A DNA stretch of 64,000 nt from NCBI RefSeq assembly GCF_947036865.1, contig NZ_CAMQSF010000014.1, forward strand, positions 1-64,000, in the 5' to 3' direction. Each line of letters starts with the position of its first letter. Within the stretch, counting starts at the first letter, position 1. The stretch is from an uncultured Caulobacter sp. Its GTDB lineage: Bacteria; Pseudomonadota; Alphaproteobacteria; Caulobacterales; Caulobacteraceae. The notes under the pieces were generated by a model, which was not told the DNA's origin, ran no database searches, and saw only the letters and a list, made by a program, of their open reading frames with translations. The position numbers and the translations under genes are program-made. This document shows positions 36,807 through 45,656 of the stretch, piece by piece.

Positions 36807-37598
36807 CTAGCCCTGGTCCGTCCCAGGTTCGGCCATCTTCCGGTGCTGCTCGGCCAGGACGCTCTGCGGCGTCACGGCGGCGGCCGCGGCTTGCAGCTTG
36901 TTCTTGAAGCCGGCGACGACATCGCCCTCGCCCTTCTGCATGGCCCGATAGCCGGTCAGCGCCACGTCGGCCGGATCGGCCTTCTTGGGATCCGAGCCGA
37001 TCTTGGTGTCGAGCATGTCGGCCCGCTCGAAGAACTCGGTGTCGGTCGGCCCCGGCATCAGACAGCTGACCGTGACGGCGGTGTCCTTCAGTTCGTTGCG
37101 CAAAGCCCAGGCGAAGCTGTCCAGGAACGCCTTGGTGCCATTGTAGATGGCCTGGAACGAGCCCGGCATCAGGCCAGCGATCGAGCCGGTGATCAGGATC
37201 CTGCCGCGGTCGCGGGTCCGCATGTCGCGAGCGACTTGCTGGATCAGGTAGACCGTGCCCGTGACATTGGTGTCGATCACCAGACGCGCTTGCGTCCAGT
37301 CCTGGTCGAGGAAGCCGTGGCCAAGGCCCCTGCCCGCATTGGCCATCAGCGCGTCGACTTGGCGGCCGCCAATCAGCGCGACAAGCTCATCGACGCCATC
37401 GGTGGTCGACAGATCGACCTGCAGCGCCTCGACCTTGCCGCCATGCTGCTCGAGCGCGCCCTTGGCCTCGACGATCGCCGGCTCGTCGGCGGCGATCACC
37501 AGGTCGTAGCCGTCCTCGGCCGCCAGGCGGGCCAGTTCATAACCGATGCCGGACGAGGCGCCCGTCACGACGGCCAGGGGGCGAATATCGTCGATCAT
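36807..37598 (-). CDS. Short-chain dehydrogenase/reductase
   Basis: This 263-residue SDR has the Rossmann motif TGASSGIG near residue 13, the NAG motif, and the catalytic Ser in ITGSIAG and Tyr/Lys in YNGTK. The ATG at 37598 with an upstream GAGGA is chosen over an 18-residue longer form. The C-terminal extension (GYRAMQKGEGDVVAGFKNK, LAEQHRKMAEP) is typical of a subgroup of oxidoreductases of unknown substrate. It is in the same direction as the TonB receptor upstream but separated by 118 bp. Confidence 0.88.
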   Translation of the reverse strand: MIDDIRPLAVVTGASSGIGYELARLAAEDGYDLVIAADEPAIVEAKGALEQHGGKVEALQVDLSTTDGVDELVALIGGRQVDALMANAGRGLGHGFLDQDWTQARLVIDTNVTGTVYLIQQVARDMRTRDRGRILITGSIAGLMPGSFQAIYNGTKAFLDSFAWALRNELKDTAVTVSCLMPGPTDTEFFERADMLDTKIGSDPKKADPADVALTGYRAMQKGEGDVVAGFKNKLQAAAAAVTPQSVLAEQHRKMAEPGTDQG

Positions 37599-37716
37599 CA
37601 CGAGCTTCCTCAGGCTTCCAGAGACGCTGGAAGAACCTGGCCCCGGACGCATCGTTCCTAGGGCGAAGGTCGAAGCCTCAAAGGTTAAACGGCGCCGGAT
37701 TGGTTCGGGGCCGGGG

Positions 37717-40134
37717 CTAATACCGGGCGCGGAGTTCGATCGAGAGGGTCCGGGGCCTTTGAGGCGTCACTTGCCGATACGACCTCAGCGTGAACGGGTT
37801 GCCGTAGGCGAAGGTGTCGCCGGCGTGGTCGAAGAGATTGTCGACCGAGACGCCCAAGAGCAGCCGATGCGACTCCAGCCGGAGGGCCGCGCGCGTCGCC
37901 GCGTAGTCGCCCATGCTGGGCGCCGTGGCGGCGTCGAAGCTCAGGCGCGACCGGCCGACATAGGCCGCGCGGAGATCCGCTCCGATCTTCCAGTCGGCGT
38001 CGAGGGGGCGCTCGTAGCTGGCCGAGAGCGCCGCCGAGCCCGCCGGAACGCCCGCCAGGCCGAGGTCCTTGCGACCCGGGAACGCGGGATTGACGGAGTC
38101 CAGTTCCGGGTGGTTCAGGAGGAAATTGGCGTCCAGCCGCAGCCGCCCGACCACATAGGTTCCTTCGAATTCCAGGCCGATGTTGCGGCCGTTTCCCAGG
38201 TTGGCGGTATAGGGCAGCCCCGAGGGCAGCAGCTGATCGCTCTGAATGCCGTTCCAGGCCGCGTAGAACGCCGCCATGCGCAACCGCAGGCGACCGTCCA
38301 GCTTGACCGTCTTGGCGCCCGCCTCGTAACTCCAGAGCTCGTCGCCCTCGTAGCGGCGCTGGGGTTCGCCGCCGCCGCTGTCGAACCCCTGGCTGGGAAT
38401 GAGCGCCGTGTTGAAGCCGCCGGAGCGGTACCCCTCGACGGCCTGGGCATAGATCAGCGTCGACGGCGTCGGCGCGAACGACAACACCACCTTCGGCGCG
38501 AACCCGACATAGCCCTGCTTGCCCGCGAACGCGACGGCCGCGCTCGCGCCGGCGGCCTGACTGGCGACCTCCTTCCAATTGGCGAACAGGCGCCCGCCCA
38601 GCGTCAGGCTCCAGCCGGCGCCCAGGTCGCCGGTCGCCTCGCCGTAGAGCGCGCTTTCCTCAAGCACGTCCCGGCGGCGTTCGCGGGCCAGCGCGGTCGA
38701 AGTGGCGCTCACCAGATTGATGACGCCATCGCGGCCCTGTCGCGTCCTGGCCAGGAAGGCGCCGGCCTGCCAGACGATCGGTCCGCCCGGCCGCGAGGCC
38801 AAGGACGCTTCCGCGACCACGGCGCCGACGTGGTTGTCATCGTCGAAGGCGACGGCGGCGCCCGGAGGCGCCGGGACCGGCGGCGCGGCGCTGGCGTCGT
38901 AGCGGCTGGAGAGATCGTGGCTCACCGCCGCGAGCGAAAACCTCGCCTCGCGTCCGAACAGAACGCCCCGCGCGCCCACGTGCGTCTCAAGGAAGTCGTT
39001 GTCGTGCGGTTCGGCGAGCCGGTTGCGCCGGTCGAAGCCGCCAAGCCGAGCATCGCCATATTGGGTGTCTGCGGATTTGATGCTCTGGGCCACGGCGCCG
39101 ACCTCGGCCGTCCACGTCAGCCCGACGGCCGCGTCCACAGCCAGCCGCAGGCCAGAGCGGCGGGTCTGGTTGACGTCCTTGAGGCCCTGGCCGTCGTCAT
39201 CGATATAGCCCCCCTGGCGCTCGGCGTAGGCCACCAGACGGGCCGCGCCGCGTCCGCCGACGAGCGGCGCGTTGATCATGGCCGAGGCCAGGCCGCTCCC
39301 CTGCCCCGCGCGCGTGCTCGACGCGGTGACGGCGGCCCAAGCATCGAAGCCGTCCGGATCGGGCCGCCGCGTCGTCAGTTGCAGCACGCCGCCCAAGGAT
39401 CCCGAGCCGTAGAGCGCGCCCTGCGGCCCGCGCAGCACCTCGATCTGGCCGATGTCGACGAGCAGCAGGTCGGGGTCCGGCGCGTTGTAGGTCAGCCGCA
39501 CGCTGTCGAGATAGATGCCGACCATCGACTGGGTCTGTCCCGTCAATGGACCATCGGACAGACCGCGCAGAATGAGCTTGTCACGGCCGGGGCCCAGGTT
39601 CGTGACCGTCATCGATGGCACGGCGCGCGCCAGATCGACGGAATCGCGCAGGCCTTGGTTCTGGACCGCGCGTCCGTCCACGACGCTCACGGAATAGGCC
39701 AGGCGATCGGCCAGGGTCGGGCGCCGCGTGGCCACGATAACGAGCTCAGGGAGCAGCGACGAGGCGCTCACGGGGGGCGCGGCGATGGTCGGCGGGGGAG
39801 CGGAGGCTCGAGGCGCGATCGGGGCGCGGGGATGGATCTGGTAAGCGCGCGGCGCGACCCGCCGCGCCTCGCAACCGGTGCCGGCCAGGATCGCCGCCAG
39901 CGCCGCCTCCGGCGTGGCGCGGCCCGAAAACCCGGGGGACCGTCCGCAGCCCCCGGCGGCGGTGACATCGATCGATACGCGCGCCTGCAGCGCGAATATC
40001 GTCGCCGTGCTCCGAACCGGTCCGGGCGGCGCGGCGAACGCCATGGTCTCGCCGGAAGCCCAGGCGCACGCGGGCGCGACGGCCAGAGCCAGCGCCGGAA
40101 AATGCCGAAGTCTCCGCCATGCGCGGTTACGCAA
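37717..40134 (-). CDS. TonB-dependent receptor with an N-terminal signalling (STN) domain
   Basis: This 805-residue receptor begins with a TTG codon (GAGGGG site 7 nt upstream) and a signal peptide. An STN domain follows (about 42-100: ATIFALQARVSIDVT, ATPEAALAAILAGTGCEARR), then a plug (VSVVDGRAVQNQGLRDSVDLARA, PLTGQTQSMVGIYLDSVRL) and a barrel ending in Tyr. With fecR and fecI upstream this is a transducing receptor: ligand binding signals through FecR to the ECF sigma factor. The ligand is unknown; siderophores or oligosaccharides are typical. Confidence 0.9.
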   Translation of the reverse strand: MRNRAWRRLRHFPALALAVAPACAWASGETMAFAAPPGPVRSTATIFALQARVSIDVTAAGGCGRSPGFSGRATPEAALAAILAGTGCEARRVAPRAYQIHPRAPIAPRASAPPPTIAAPPVSASSLLPELVIVATRRPTLADRLAYSVSVVDGRAVQNQGLRDSVDLARAVPSMTVTNLGPGRDKLILRGLSDGPLTGQTQSMVGIYLDSVRLTYNAPDPDLLLVDIGQIEVLRGPQGALYGSGSLGGVLQLTTRRPDPDGFDAWAAVTASSTRAGQGSGLASAMINAPLVGGRGAARLVAYAERQGGYIDDDGQGLKDVNQTRRSGLRLAVDAAVGLTWTAEVGAVAQSIKSADTQYGDARLGGFDRRNRLAEPHDNDFLETHVGARGVLFGREARFSLAAVSHDLSSRYDASAAPPVPAPPGAAVAFDDDNHVGAVVAEASLASRPGGPIVWQAGAFLARTRQGRDGVINLVSATSTALARERRRDVLEESALYGEATGDLGAGWSLTLGGRLFANWKEVASQAAGASAAVAFAGKQGYVGFAPKVVLSFAPTPSTLIYAQAVEGYRSGGFNTALIPSQGFDSGGGEPQRRYEGDELWSYEAGAKTVKLDGRLRLRMAAFYAAWNGIQSDQLLPSGLPYTANLGNGRNIGLEFEGTYVVGRLRLDANFLLNHPELDSVNPAFPGRKDLGLAGVPAGSAALSASYERPLDADWKIGADLRAAYVGRSRLSFDAATAPSMGDYAATRAALRLESHRLLLGVSVDNLFDHAGDTFAYGNPFTLRSYRQVTPQRPRTLSIELRARY

Positions 40135-40162
40135 ACTTGCGCCCCTCGAAAGTGTCAGGGCG

Positions 40163-41149
40163 TCACTTTAGGATGATTTGTCCGGGCGTGCGATCGACAG
40201 TGAGCGACGCCGACGCCGCCAACAGGCGCACCGCCGCGTCCTGGTCATCGAGCGCGATGACGCCGGAGAAGCGTTGCTTGGCCGCTTCGGACGTGATGCG
40301 GACCGGCCTTTTGAAGCGCCGGTTCAGATCGGCGACGATGTCGCCGAGGGTTTCGTTGTCGGCGACCAGGCGCCCTTGCGCCCAGGCGAAGGCGGCGTCG
40401 GGCGCGACCCGCCGCACGGTCGCCGGGCCGGCGCCGTCCGTATGGCGCAACTCCTGACCGACGGTGAGCCGCGCCGGCGCGCCGACCTGGCCCTCGCGCG
40501 CGGCGACCTCGACGACACCGCGTCGCACGGTCACTCGCGTGCTGGTCCGATCGCGCCGAATATTGAACTCCGTCCCGACCACCCGGACCCGCTGATCGCC
40601 GACTCCGATCAAGAACGGCCGGGCGGGGTCCTTCGCCACGTCAAAGCTGGCCTGGGCTTGGCCCATCTCGACCTGCCTCCGACGCCAACCGAACCGCACG
40701 GTCAGCTTGGAGCCGCCGTCGAGGGTGATCCGGCTGCCGTCGGCCAGAATGATCCGTCGCGTTTCTCCGGGCTTCGTCTCGTAGGCGACCAAGGGTCCCT
40801 GAGACGCGTTCCACACCGCCGGCGCGGCGACCATGGCCGCGAGGCCAGCGGCGACGGCGCCGCCGATCCAGACGCGCCTGGCGGGGCGGCGAGCCGTCCG
40901 CGCCTGGAAGTTCACGACCTGGGGCGCGCTCCGGGGCGCGGCGTCGGCGATCTCGGCGCGGCGAGCCTCCAGATCCGCGACGATCAGTTCGGCCTCCTCG
41001 AACGCCGCGAGACGCGCCTCCGAGACAGCGAGCCAGTCCGTAAGGGCGGTCCAATCCTCGGCCGTCGCGGCGTCGGATTGGATACGAACCAGCCACGCGA
41101 CCGCCTCGTCGCGCAGTCCCTCCGTCGTCTCCCCGTCGTGACCGCTCAT
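40163..41149 (-). CDS. FecR-family anti-sigma regulator
   Basis: This 328-residue inner-membrane protein has an N-terminal cytoplasmic DUF4880-like domain (DEAVAWLVRIQSDAATAEDWTALTDWL), a transmembrane helix (about 93-112), and a periplasmic FecR domain (YETKPGETRRIILADGSRITLDGGS, VVGTEFNIRR). It relays the signal from the TonB receptor's STN domain to the sigma factor. It is 97 bp after fecI and 28 bp before the receptor gene. Confidence 0.93.
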   Translation of the reverse strand: MSGHDGETTEGLRDEAVAWLVRIQSDAATAEDWTALTDWLAVSEARLAAFEEAELIVADLEARRAEIADAAPRSAPQVVNFQARTARRPARRVWIGGAVAAGLAAMVAAPAVWNASQGPLVAYETKPGETRRIILADGSRITLDGGSKLTVRFGWRRRQVEMGQAQASFDVAKDPARPFLIGVGDQRVRVVGTEFNIRRDRTSTRVTVRRGVVEVAAREGQVGAPARLTVGQELRHTDGAGPATVRRVAPDAAFAWAQGRLVADNETLGDIVADLNRRFKRPVRITSEAAKQRFSGVIALDDQDAAVRLLAASASLTVDRTPGQIILK

Positions 41150-41246
41150 GCGCGTTCGCCATGCGCCGGAGGGCCAAGCGCTCTCCGGTTCGCCTCAAAG
41201 ACGCCATAAAGGCCGCGGCGCCTCAAAATAATCTCGCGGACCCCTG

Positions 41247-41771
41247 TCACGGCCATCGCCCCACCTTGGCGACGATTAGCTTAAGGCTGGCCATGATGTA
41301 CTTCTCGACGCTGGAGCGGGAGACGCCCATCGCCGCCGCCGTCTCGGCGTGGCTCAGCCCTTCGAGCTTGTGAAGCTGAAACGCCCGCTGGGCCGCCGGC
41401 GGCAGCGCCTTGATCGCCTCGACGATCCGCGACAGCTGGAGCTTGGCCGCCGTCGCCTCGTCGGGCGAGGCTTCGTCGACGATCTGAGCCCCGCCGATAT
41501 CCGACACATGCGCGCCGTGCCACTGCGCGTCCCGCGCCTCGGCTCGCCGACGGACCTTGATCCGGTCCAGCATCAGGTTCGTGCCCAGGCGATAGAGATA
41601 GGCGGCGGGGTTATCGATATCCTCGCCGCCGCGATCGGCGATCTTCAGATAGATATCCTGCACCAGATCCTCGGCGGCCTCCTGCGAACGGAGGCGGACG
41701 CGGAAGTACCGCAGAAGGTCCTCGCGCCTCTCCATGTAGGTCGATAGCAGGGGGCGGACCGGGTCGTCCAA
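41247..41771 (-). CDS. FecI-family ECF sigma factor
   Basis: This 174-residue ECF sigma factor has region 2 (LRYFRVRLRSQEAAEDLVQDIYLKI, then AYLYRLGTNLMLD) and region 4 with a helix-turn-helix (LEGLSHAETAAAMGVSRSSVEKYI). The ORF opens with a TTG at 41771 preceded by GAGGAG; an ATG 12 codons in (41735) is the alternative. It probably drives transcription of its own cassette. The gap 41772-41883 holds no gene. Confidence 0.92.
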   Translation of the reverse strand: MDDPVRPLLSTYMERREDLLRYFRVRLRSQEAAEDLVQDIYLKIADRGGEDIDNPAAYLYRLGTNLMLDRIKVRRRAEARDAQWHGAHVSDIGGAQIVDEASPDEATAAKLQLSRIVEAIKALPPAAQRAFQLHKLEGLSHAETAAAMGVSRSSVEKYIMASLKLIVAKVGRWP

Positions 41772-41883
41772 GGCGCGGCCGCGCTCCTCGAAGGCTCGCG
41801 CCGAGAATCTGCGGCGCGCGGGGCCAATCTTTCCGAACCGCCCGCGCCGCGCAACCGCTCAAACGCCCCCGAGCCCAGGCGCG

Positions 41884-42090
41884 CTAGGCCGCTACCCGCG
41901 CGTCCAGCGCCGCCAGCTTGGCCAGCACGCGGTCCAGCGTCGAGCGCTTGATGGGCTTGCCGTCGCGCAGCTTCGTCCAGGTGGTCTCGCTGATGGCATA
42001 GCAATCGAACAGATGCTCGCGGGTCACGGCGGGCAACCGCGCCCGCAGGCGCTGGAAGATTTCTCGAGAGACGGTGACGGTTTCAGCCAT
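41884..42090 (-). CDS. Small helix-turn-helix-like protein
   Basis: This 68-residue basic protein is mostly helical. The segment [33 protein letters not shown] looks like a Cro/CI-type helix-turn-helix, with a helix, a turn at SETT, a recognition helix and a following helix. It may bind DNA or be a small accessory regulator. It is in the same direction as fecI, 112 bp upstream of it. The family was not recognised. Confidence 0.6.
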   Translation of the reverse strand: MAETVTVSREIFQRLRARLPAVTREHLFDCYAISETTWTKLRDGKPIKRSTLDRVLAKLAALDARVAA

Positions 42091-42221
42091 GGGGTGGTCT
42101 GATCAGCAACGCACGGTAGGGTGACAGTACCGCGTCCCTATGACGGTGTTGTTGGGCTCTCTTATTTCAACGCTGTTACGAACGGCCAAGTTCTCGCCTG
42201 ACTTCGACGACAAAGCGACGA

Positions 42222-42250
42222 AAGCGGGCGGACGAGCGAGAAGCCCGCCT
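42222..42250 (-). terminator. Weak terminator candidate
   Basis: On the minus strand AGGCGGGC pairs with GCCCGCTT (one G-U pair) over a 13-nt loop, with a short U-rich end. It lies 53 nt after the small gene ending at 42303. The 212-bp gap 42091-42302 otherwise shows no gene. Confidence 0.35.
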
Positions 42251-42302
42251 GAAACGTGAGCTTAACACGGGCCAGACGGGCTCAAAGTGACAACGCGCTA
42301 AC

Positions 42303-42383
42303 CTAGCGCATCACGCCGAACAGATAGAGCAGCAGGATGATCGGCAGCGGCACGCCGAGCAGCCAGAGAAAGACGCCTCGCAT
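42303..42383 (-). CDS. 26-residue hydrophobic peptide
   Basis: This short ORF translates to a single hydrophobic helix with Arg at both ends (begins MRGVFLWLLG, ends YLFGVMR). It has an AAGGAGG ribosome site 6 nt upstream, the best in its neighbourhood, and lies 12 nt downstream of a membrane-protein gene in the same direction. A co-expressed single-pass membrane peptide that may bind its neighbour is likely (inference). Confidence 0.65.
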   Translation of the reverse strand: MRGVFLWLLGVPLPIILLLYLFGVMR

Positions 42384-42395
42384 GATCGACCTCCT

Positions 42396-43004
42396 TTAGA
42401 CTTGCGGGTTGTAGGTGGCGCGCTCGCGGCGATGCCATTGCGGATGCTGCGAGCCCAGATAGCCTCCGGCCACGGCGCCGATCGCGCCGAGCGCCATGCT
42501 GGCCGCGCCCCACCAGGCCAAGGCGGCGGTCACCTTGCGGGCCGCGTCGGCGGCGGCCTTCACGTCCGCGTCGGTGACCCGGGCGTCGTCCCGGGTGGCC
42601 TCGATCGAGGCCTGGGCGCCGGTCAGCAACGACCCGGCGCTCGCCCCGCCGCCGGCGCCGCCGAGCGCGACCAGGAAAGCCAGCCCCCACACGGTCAGGC
42701 CGATCAGCGCGCCCTTATGATGGTCCGGGAACTTAGCGGCGCGGGCGGCGACATAGGCGCCGAGCTGCAGGGCGAACGCGTTGGCGAACACCACCCACAG
42801 ACCGCCGCCCAGGGTTAGGCCGGCGGCGCCGGTGTCCGTCAGCCGGAACGGATTGGCGATCGTGGCGCCGATCGCCAGGCCGACGAGATTGAGCAAGGCG
42901 CCGAGCGCGATGGCGACGACGACGCCCGCGAACACGCCGCCCCAAGAGATCAGCGGGTGAGCGTACGGGTCTTCATGGAAAGCATAGACTTTCGGTTCGG
43001 CCAT
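42396..43004 (-). CDS. Uncharacterised membrane protein
   Basis: This 202-residue protein has four likely transmembrane helices (about 18-45, 62-84, 100-121, 160-182). The segment ISWGGVFAGVVVAIALGALLNLVGLAIGA is typical of small alphaproteobacterial membrane proteins of unknown role. A cytoplasmic or periplasmic helical stretch rich in Ala/Asp (about 122-156) separates the last two helices. The start has a GGGAGG site. It probably forms a two-gene unit with the 26-residue peptide. Confidence 0.75.
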   Translation of the reverse strand: MAEPKVYAFHEDPYAHPLISWGGVFAGVVVAIALGALLNLVGLAIGATIANPFRLTDTGAAGLTLGGGLWVVFANAFALQLGAYVAARAAKFPDHHKGALIGLTVWGLAFLVALGGAGGGASAGSLLTGAQASIEATRDDARVTDADVKAAADAARKVTAALAWWGAASMALGAIGAVAGGYLGSQHPQWHRRERATYNPQV

Positions 43005-43063
43005 TTTGGTCCTCCCAAGCGTGGCGGGAGAACTCCGCGCGCGTTCGAAGGTTGCCGGGGGCC

Positions 43064-43870
43064 TCAGAGGGTGAAGCGCAGGCCGTCATGGCCGGGCTCG
43101 ACGCCCGCCGGGAGCCGAGCCGCCAGGGCGTTGAAATCCAGGTCGATATGGAGATTGGTCAGGATCGCCCGCCTTGGCTTGGCGCGGGCGATCCACTCCA
43201 AGGCGAGGTCGACATGCGCATGGGTCGGATGCGGCGTCCAGCGCAGGGCGTCGACGATCCAGACATCGAGATCGGCCAGCGCCGCCCAGCTGGAGTCGGG
43301 GATGGCCTTGACGTCGGGCGTATAGGCGACGCCGCCGAAGCGGTAACCGACCGCGCGAATCTCGCCGTGATCGAGGTCGAAGGTCTGGACGGGGATCGCG
43401 CCGCTGGGTCCCTCGATCACGAAGTCCTCGCCCAGCGGCGGGATCAGGCGCGGCTCCAGGATTGCCGGATAGCCGCCCCGGGTGCGGAAAATGTACTCGA
43501 ACCGGGTCAGCAGGCCATCGTGCGTCGCCTGGTCCATATAGGCCGGGATGCGAACGCGCTGGTTCAGGAAGAACGGCCGCAGATCGTCTATGCCGTGGGC
43601 CTGGTCGGCGTGATCGTGGGTGAACAGCGCCGCGTCCACCCGCCTGACCCCCGCCGACGCCGTCTGCAGTCGCAGGTCCGGCGAAGTGTCGACCACGACG
43701 GTGGTTTCATGCAGGGGGCCGCCCTCCCCTTTTCGCCGCACGAGCAGCGAGCAGCGCGACCGATGGTTCTTCGGCTCGGCCGGATCGCAGTCGCCCCAGT
43801 TGCCGTCGGCGCGCGGCACGCCGCCCGACGAACCGGAGCCCAGGATCGTGAACTCCAGCGGCCCCGTCAC
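43064..43870 (-). CDS. MBL-fold phosphodiesterase, PhnP-like
   Basis: This 268-residue metallo-beta-lactamase-fold hydrolase opens with TILGSGSSGGVPR. The metal motif is THDHADQAHGIDDLR, so the third ligand position of the HxHxDH motif is Gln. Further ligands are in THAHVDLAL-type sequence at the C-terminus. PhnP relatives cleave cyclic phosphodiesters. It starts at GTG overlapping the tatD stop (GTGA), and so belongs to the tmk-holB-tatD operon. Confidence 0.88.
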   Translation of the reverse strand: MTGPLEFTILGSGSSGGVPRADGNWGDCDPAEPKNHRSRCSLLVRRKGEGGPLHETTVVVDTSPDLRLQTASAGVRRVDAALFTHDHADQAHGIDDLRPFFLNQRVRIPAYMDQATHDGLLTRFEYIFRTRGGYPAILEPRLIPPLGEDFVIEGPSGAIPVQTFDLDHGEIRAVGYRFGGVAYTPDVKAIPDSSWAALADLDVWIVDALRWTPHPTHAHVDLALEWIARAKPRRAILTNLHIDLDFNALAARLPAGVEPGHDGLRFTL

Positions 43871-44646
43871 GGCCGCTCGATCCGGTCGAACAGCGCGAAG
43901 AAGGCATCCTCGGTGCGCTGCTCTGTCTCGGCGCGGGTCCAGCCGCGCACCTCGGCGAGCTTGTCGTAGATGTGCGGCAGGAACGCCGGCTCGTTGCGTC
44001 GGCCGCGCATGGGCACGGGCGCCAGGTAGGGGCAGTCGGTCTCGACGATGATCCGGTCGGCCGGCATATCGCGGATCAGGGCCCGCACCTCCTCGGCCGC
44101 CTTGAAGGTGGCGATGCCCGACACCGAGAACCAGGCGCCCAGGGCGGCGGCGCGGGCCGCCAGCTCGGCGCCGCTGGTGTAGCAATGCATCAGGATCTTG
44201 AACGGGCCCGCGGCGTGCTCGGCCTCCAGGATCTCGCCCATGACGTCGTCGGCCTCGCGGGTGTGGACCACCAGCGGCAGGCCGCTTTCGCGGGCGGCGA
44301 CGCAGTGCTGGCGGAACACCTGGGCCTGCACATCGCGGGGCGACAGGTCGTAGTGGAAGTCCAGCCCGCACTCGCCTATGCCCACGACGCGCGGCCGCTG
44401 GGCCAGCTCGACCAGCCGCGCGGCGACGAGGTCCGGATCCTCCTTGGCCTCGTGCGGATGCGTGCCGACCGTGCACCAGATGTCCGGCTCGGCCATGGCG
44501 ATCGCGTGGACGGCCTCGAACGACGAGACCTTGTCGCAGATCGTCACCATCAAGCCGATCCCAGCCTCGCGGGCGCGGGCGATGACGGCGTCCTTGTCCT
44601 CGGCGAACTGGGGCGCGTGGAGATTCACGTGGCTGTCGATGAGCAT
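43867..44646 (-). CDS. TatD-family metal-dependent hydrolase/DNase
   Basis: This 259-residue TIM-barrel hydrolase has the family motifs GIGECGLDFHYD, VVHTREADDVMGEIL and the terminal VETDCPYLAPVPMRGRRNEP. The N-terminal metal motif reads DSHVNLH rather than DSHCHLD, so the second His of HxH is Asn. The VNL form is also found in E. coli TatD. Relatives act as 3'-5' DNA exonucleases. The gene is 5 nt after holB and overlaps the MBL gene start. Confidence 0.93.
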   Translation of the reverse strand: MLIDSHVNLHAPQFAEDKDAVIARAREAGIGLMVTICDKVSSFEAVHAIAMAEPDIWCTVGTHPHEAKEDPDLVAARLVELAQRPRVVGIGECGLDFHYDLSPRDVQAQVFRQHCVAARESGLPLVVHTREADDVMGEILEAEHAAGPFKILMHCYTSGAELAARAAALGAWFSVSGIATFKAAEEVRALIRDMPADRIIVETDCPYLAPVPMRGRRNEPAFLPHIYDKLAEVRGWTRAETEQRTEDAFFALFDRIERP

Positions 44647-44651
44647 GCGGC

Positions 44652-45656
44652 TCACATCGCCGTCTTGGCCGCCGCGCGCAAGTCCGAGATCACGCTCCAG
44701 AAGGCGTCGGCGCGATCCAGGTTGACGGCCTCGACCTCGCCCGGGACGCTGACGAGGCGCTCCCACGCCGCCGCCCAGCGGTCCAGCGCCAGCCCGCTCT
44801 TGCCGTCGGCGGCCACCTGCGCGGCGAAGATCCGGACCTGGTCGGCCATCCGCTCCATCAGGAGCTCGAACCGGGCCGCGCCGTCCGCGCCCCGGAACGT
44901 ATCGGCCAGGGCCAGCAAGGCGCCCTCGTCCAGCTTGGGCAGGCCGCGCAGGATCTCATTGGCCGCGTCGTCGATCTCGAGCGCCTTGGCGGCGGCCAGC
45001 TGCAAGGCCTTGCCGGGCGCGCCATGGGCCATGCGGGCGAGGCGCTCGGCGTCGCGGGCGGGCAAGTCTGCCATGCGCTCGACCATCTCGGCGGCGGCCG
45101 CGACGCCCGGCGCCGAAACGGCCAGGCGCCGGCAGCGGGAGCGGATCGTGGGCAGCAGCTTGCCCGGCGCGTGGCTGATCAGCAGGATCACCCCGCGCGG
45201 CGGCGGCTCCTCCAGGGTCTTCAGCACCGCGTTGGCGGCATTGACGTTGAGATCGTCGGCCGCGTCGATGATCGCCACGCGATAGGGCGACACCGCCGGC
45301 GTCGTGGCGAAGAATTCCGGCAGCCGCCGGGCCTCGTCGACGGGGATCGACTTGCGCGCCTTGCCGTCGTCGGTCAGCCGCTCCAGCACCATCAGGTCGG
45401 GATGCGAGCGCGCCGCGACCTGGCGGCTCACCGGATCCGACGGCGCGGCGCCCAGTAGGCCCTGGCCAGGATCCGGCCGCGCGCCCAGCAGGCGACGGGC
45501 CATGCGATAGGCCAGGGTCGCCTTTCCCACCCCCTCGGGTCCCGTCAACAGCCAGGCATGATGCAGGCGGCCGCGATCCAGGGCGTCCAGAAACGCGGCC
45601 TCGGCGGCGGACTGGCCGTCCAGCCGGTAGACGTCGCGGGGGTGAGCCGGCGTCAT
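44652..45656 (-). CDS. holB: DNA polymerase III delta' subunit
   Basis: This 334-residue clamp-loader protein is AAA+-like, with LLTGPEGVGKATLA (Walker-A-like, Ala after the Lys), VAIIDAADDLNVNAANAVLKTLEEPP and the SRC-containing segment IRSRCRRL (sensor 1 region). The zinc-finger cysteines of E. coli HolB are not present. The position between tmk and tatD is the conserved tmk-holB arrangement. The ATG overlaps the tmk stop by 4 nt. Confidence 0.94.
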   Translation of the reverse strand: MTPAHPRDVYRLDGQSAAEAAFLDALDRGRLHHAWLLTGPEGVGKATLAYRMARRLLGARPDPGQGLLGAAPSDPVSRQVAARSHPDLMVLERLTDDGKARKSIPVDEARRLPEFFATTPAVSPYRVAIIDAADDLNVNAANAVLKTLEEPPPRGVILLISHAPGKLLPTIRSRCRRLAVSAPGVAAAAEMVERMADLPARDAERLARMAHGAPGKALQLAAAKALEIDDAANEILRGLPKLDEGALLALADTFRGADGAARFELLMERMADQVRIFAAQVAADGKSGLALDRWAAAWERLVSVPGEVEAVNLDRADAFWSVISDLRAAAKTAM

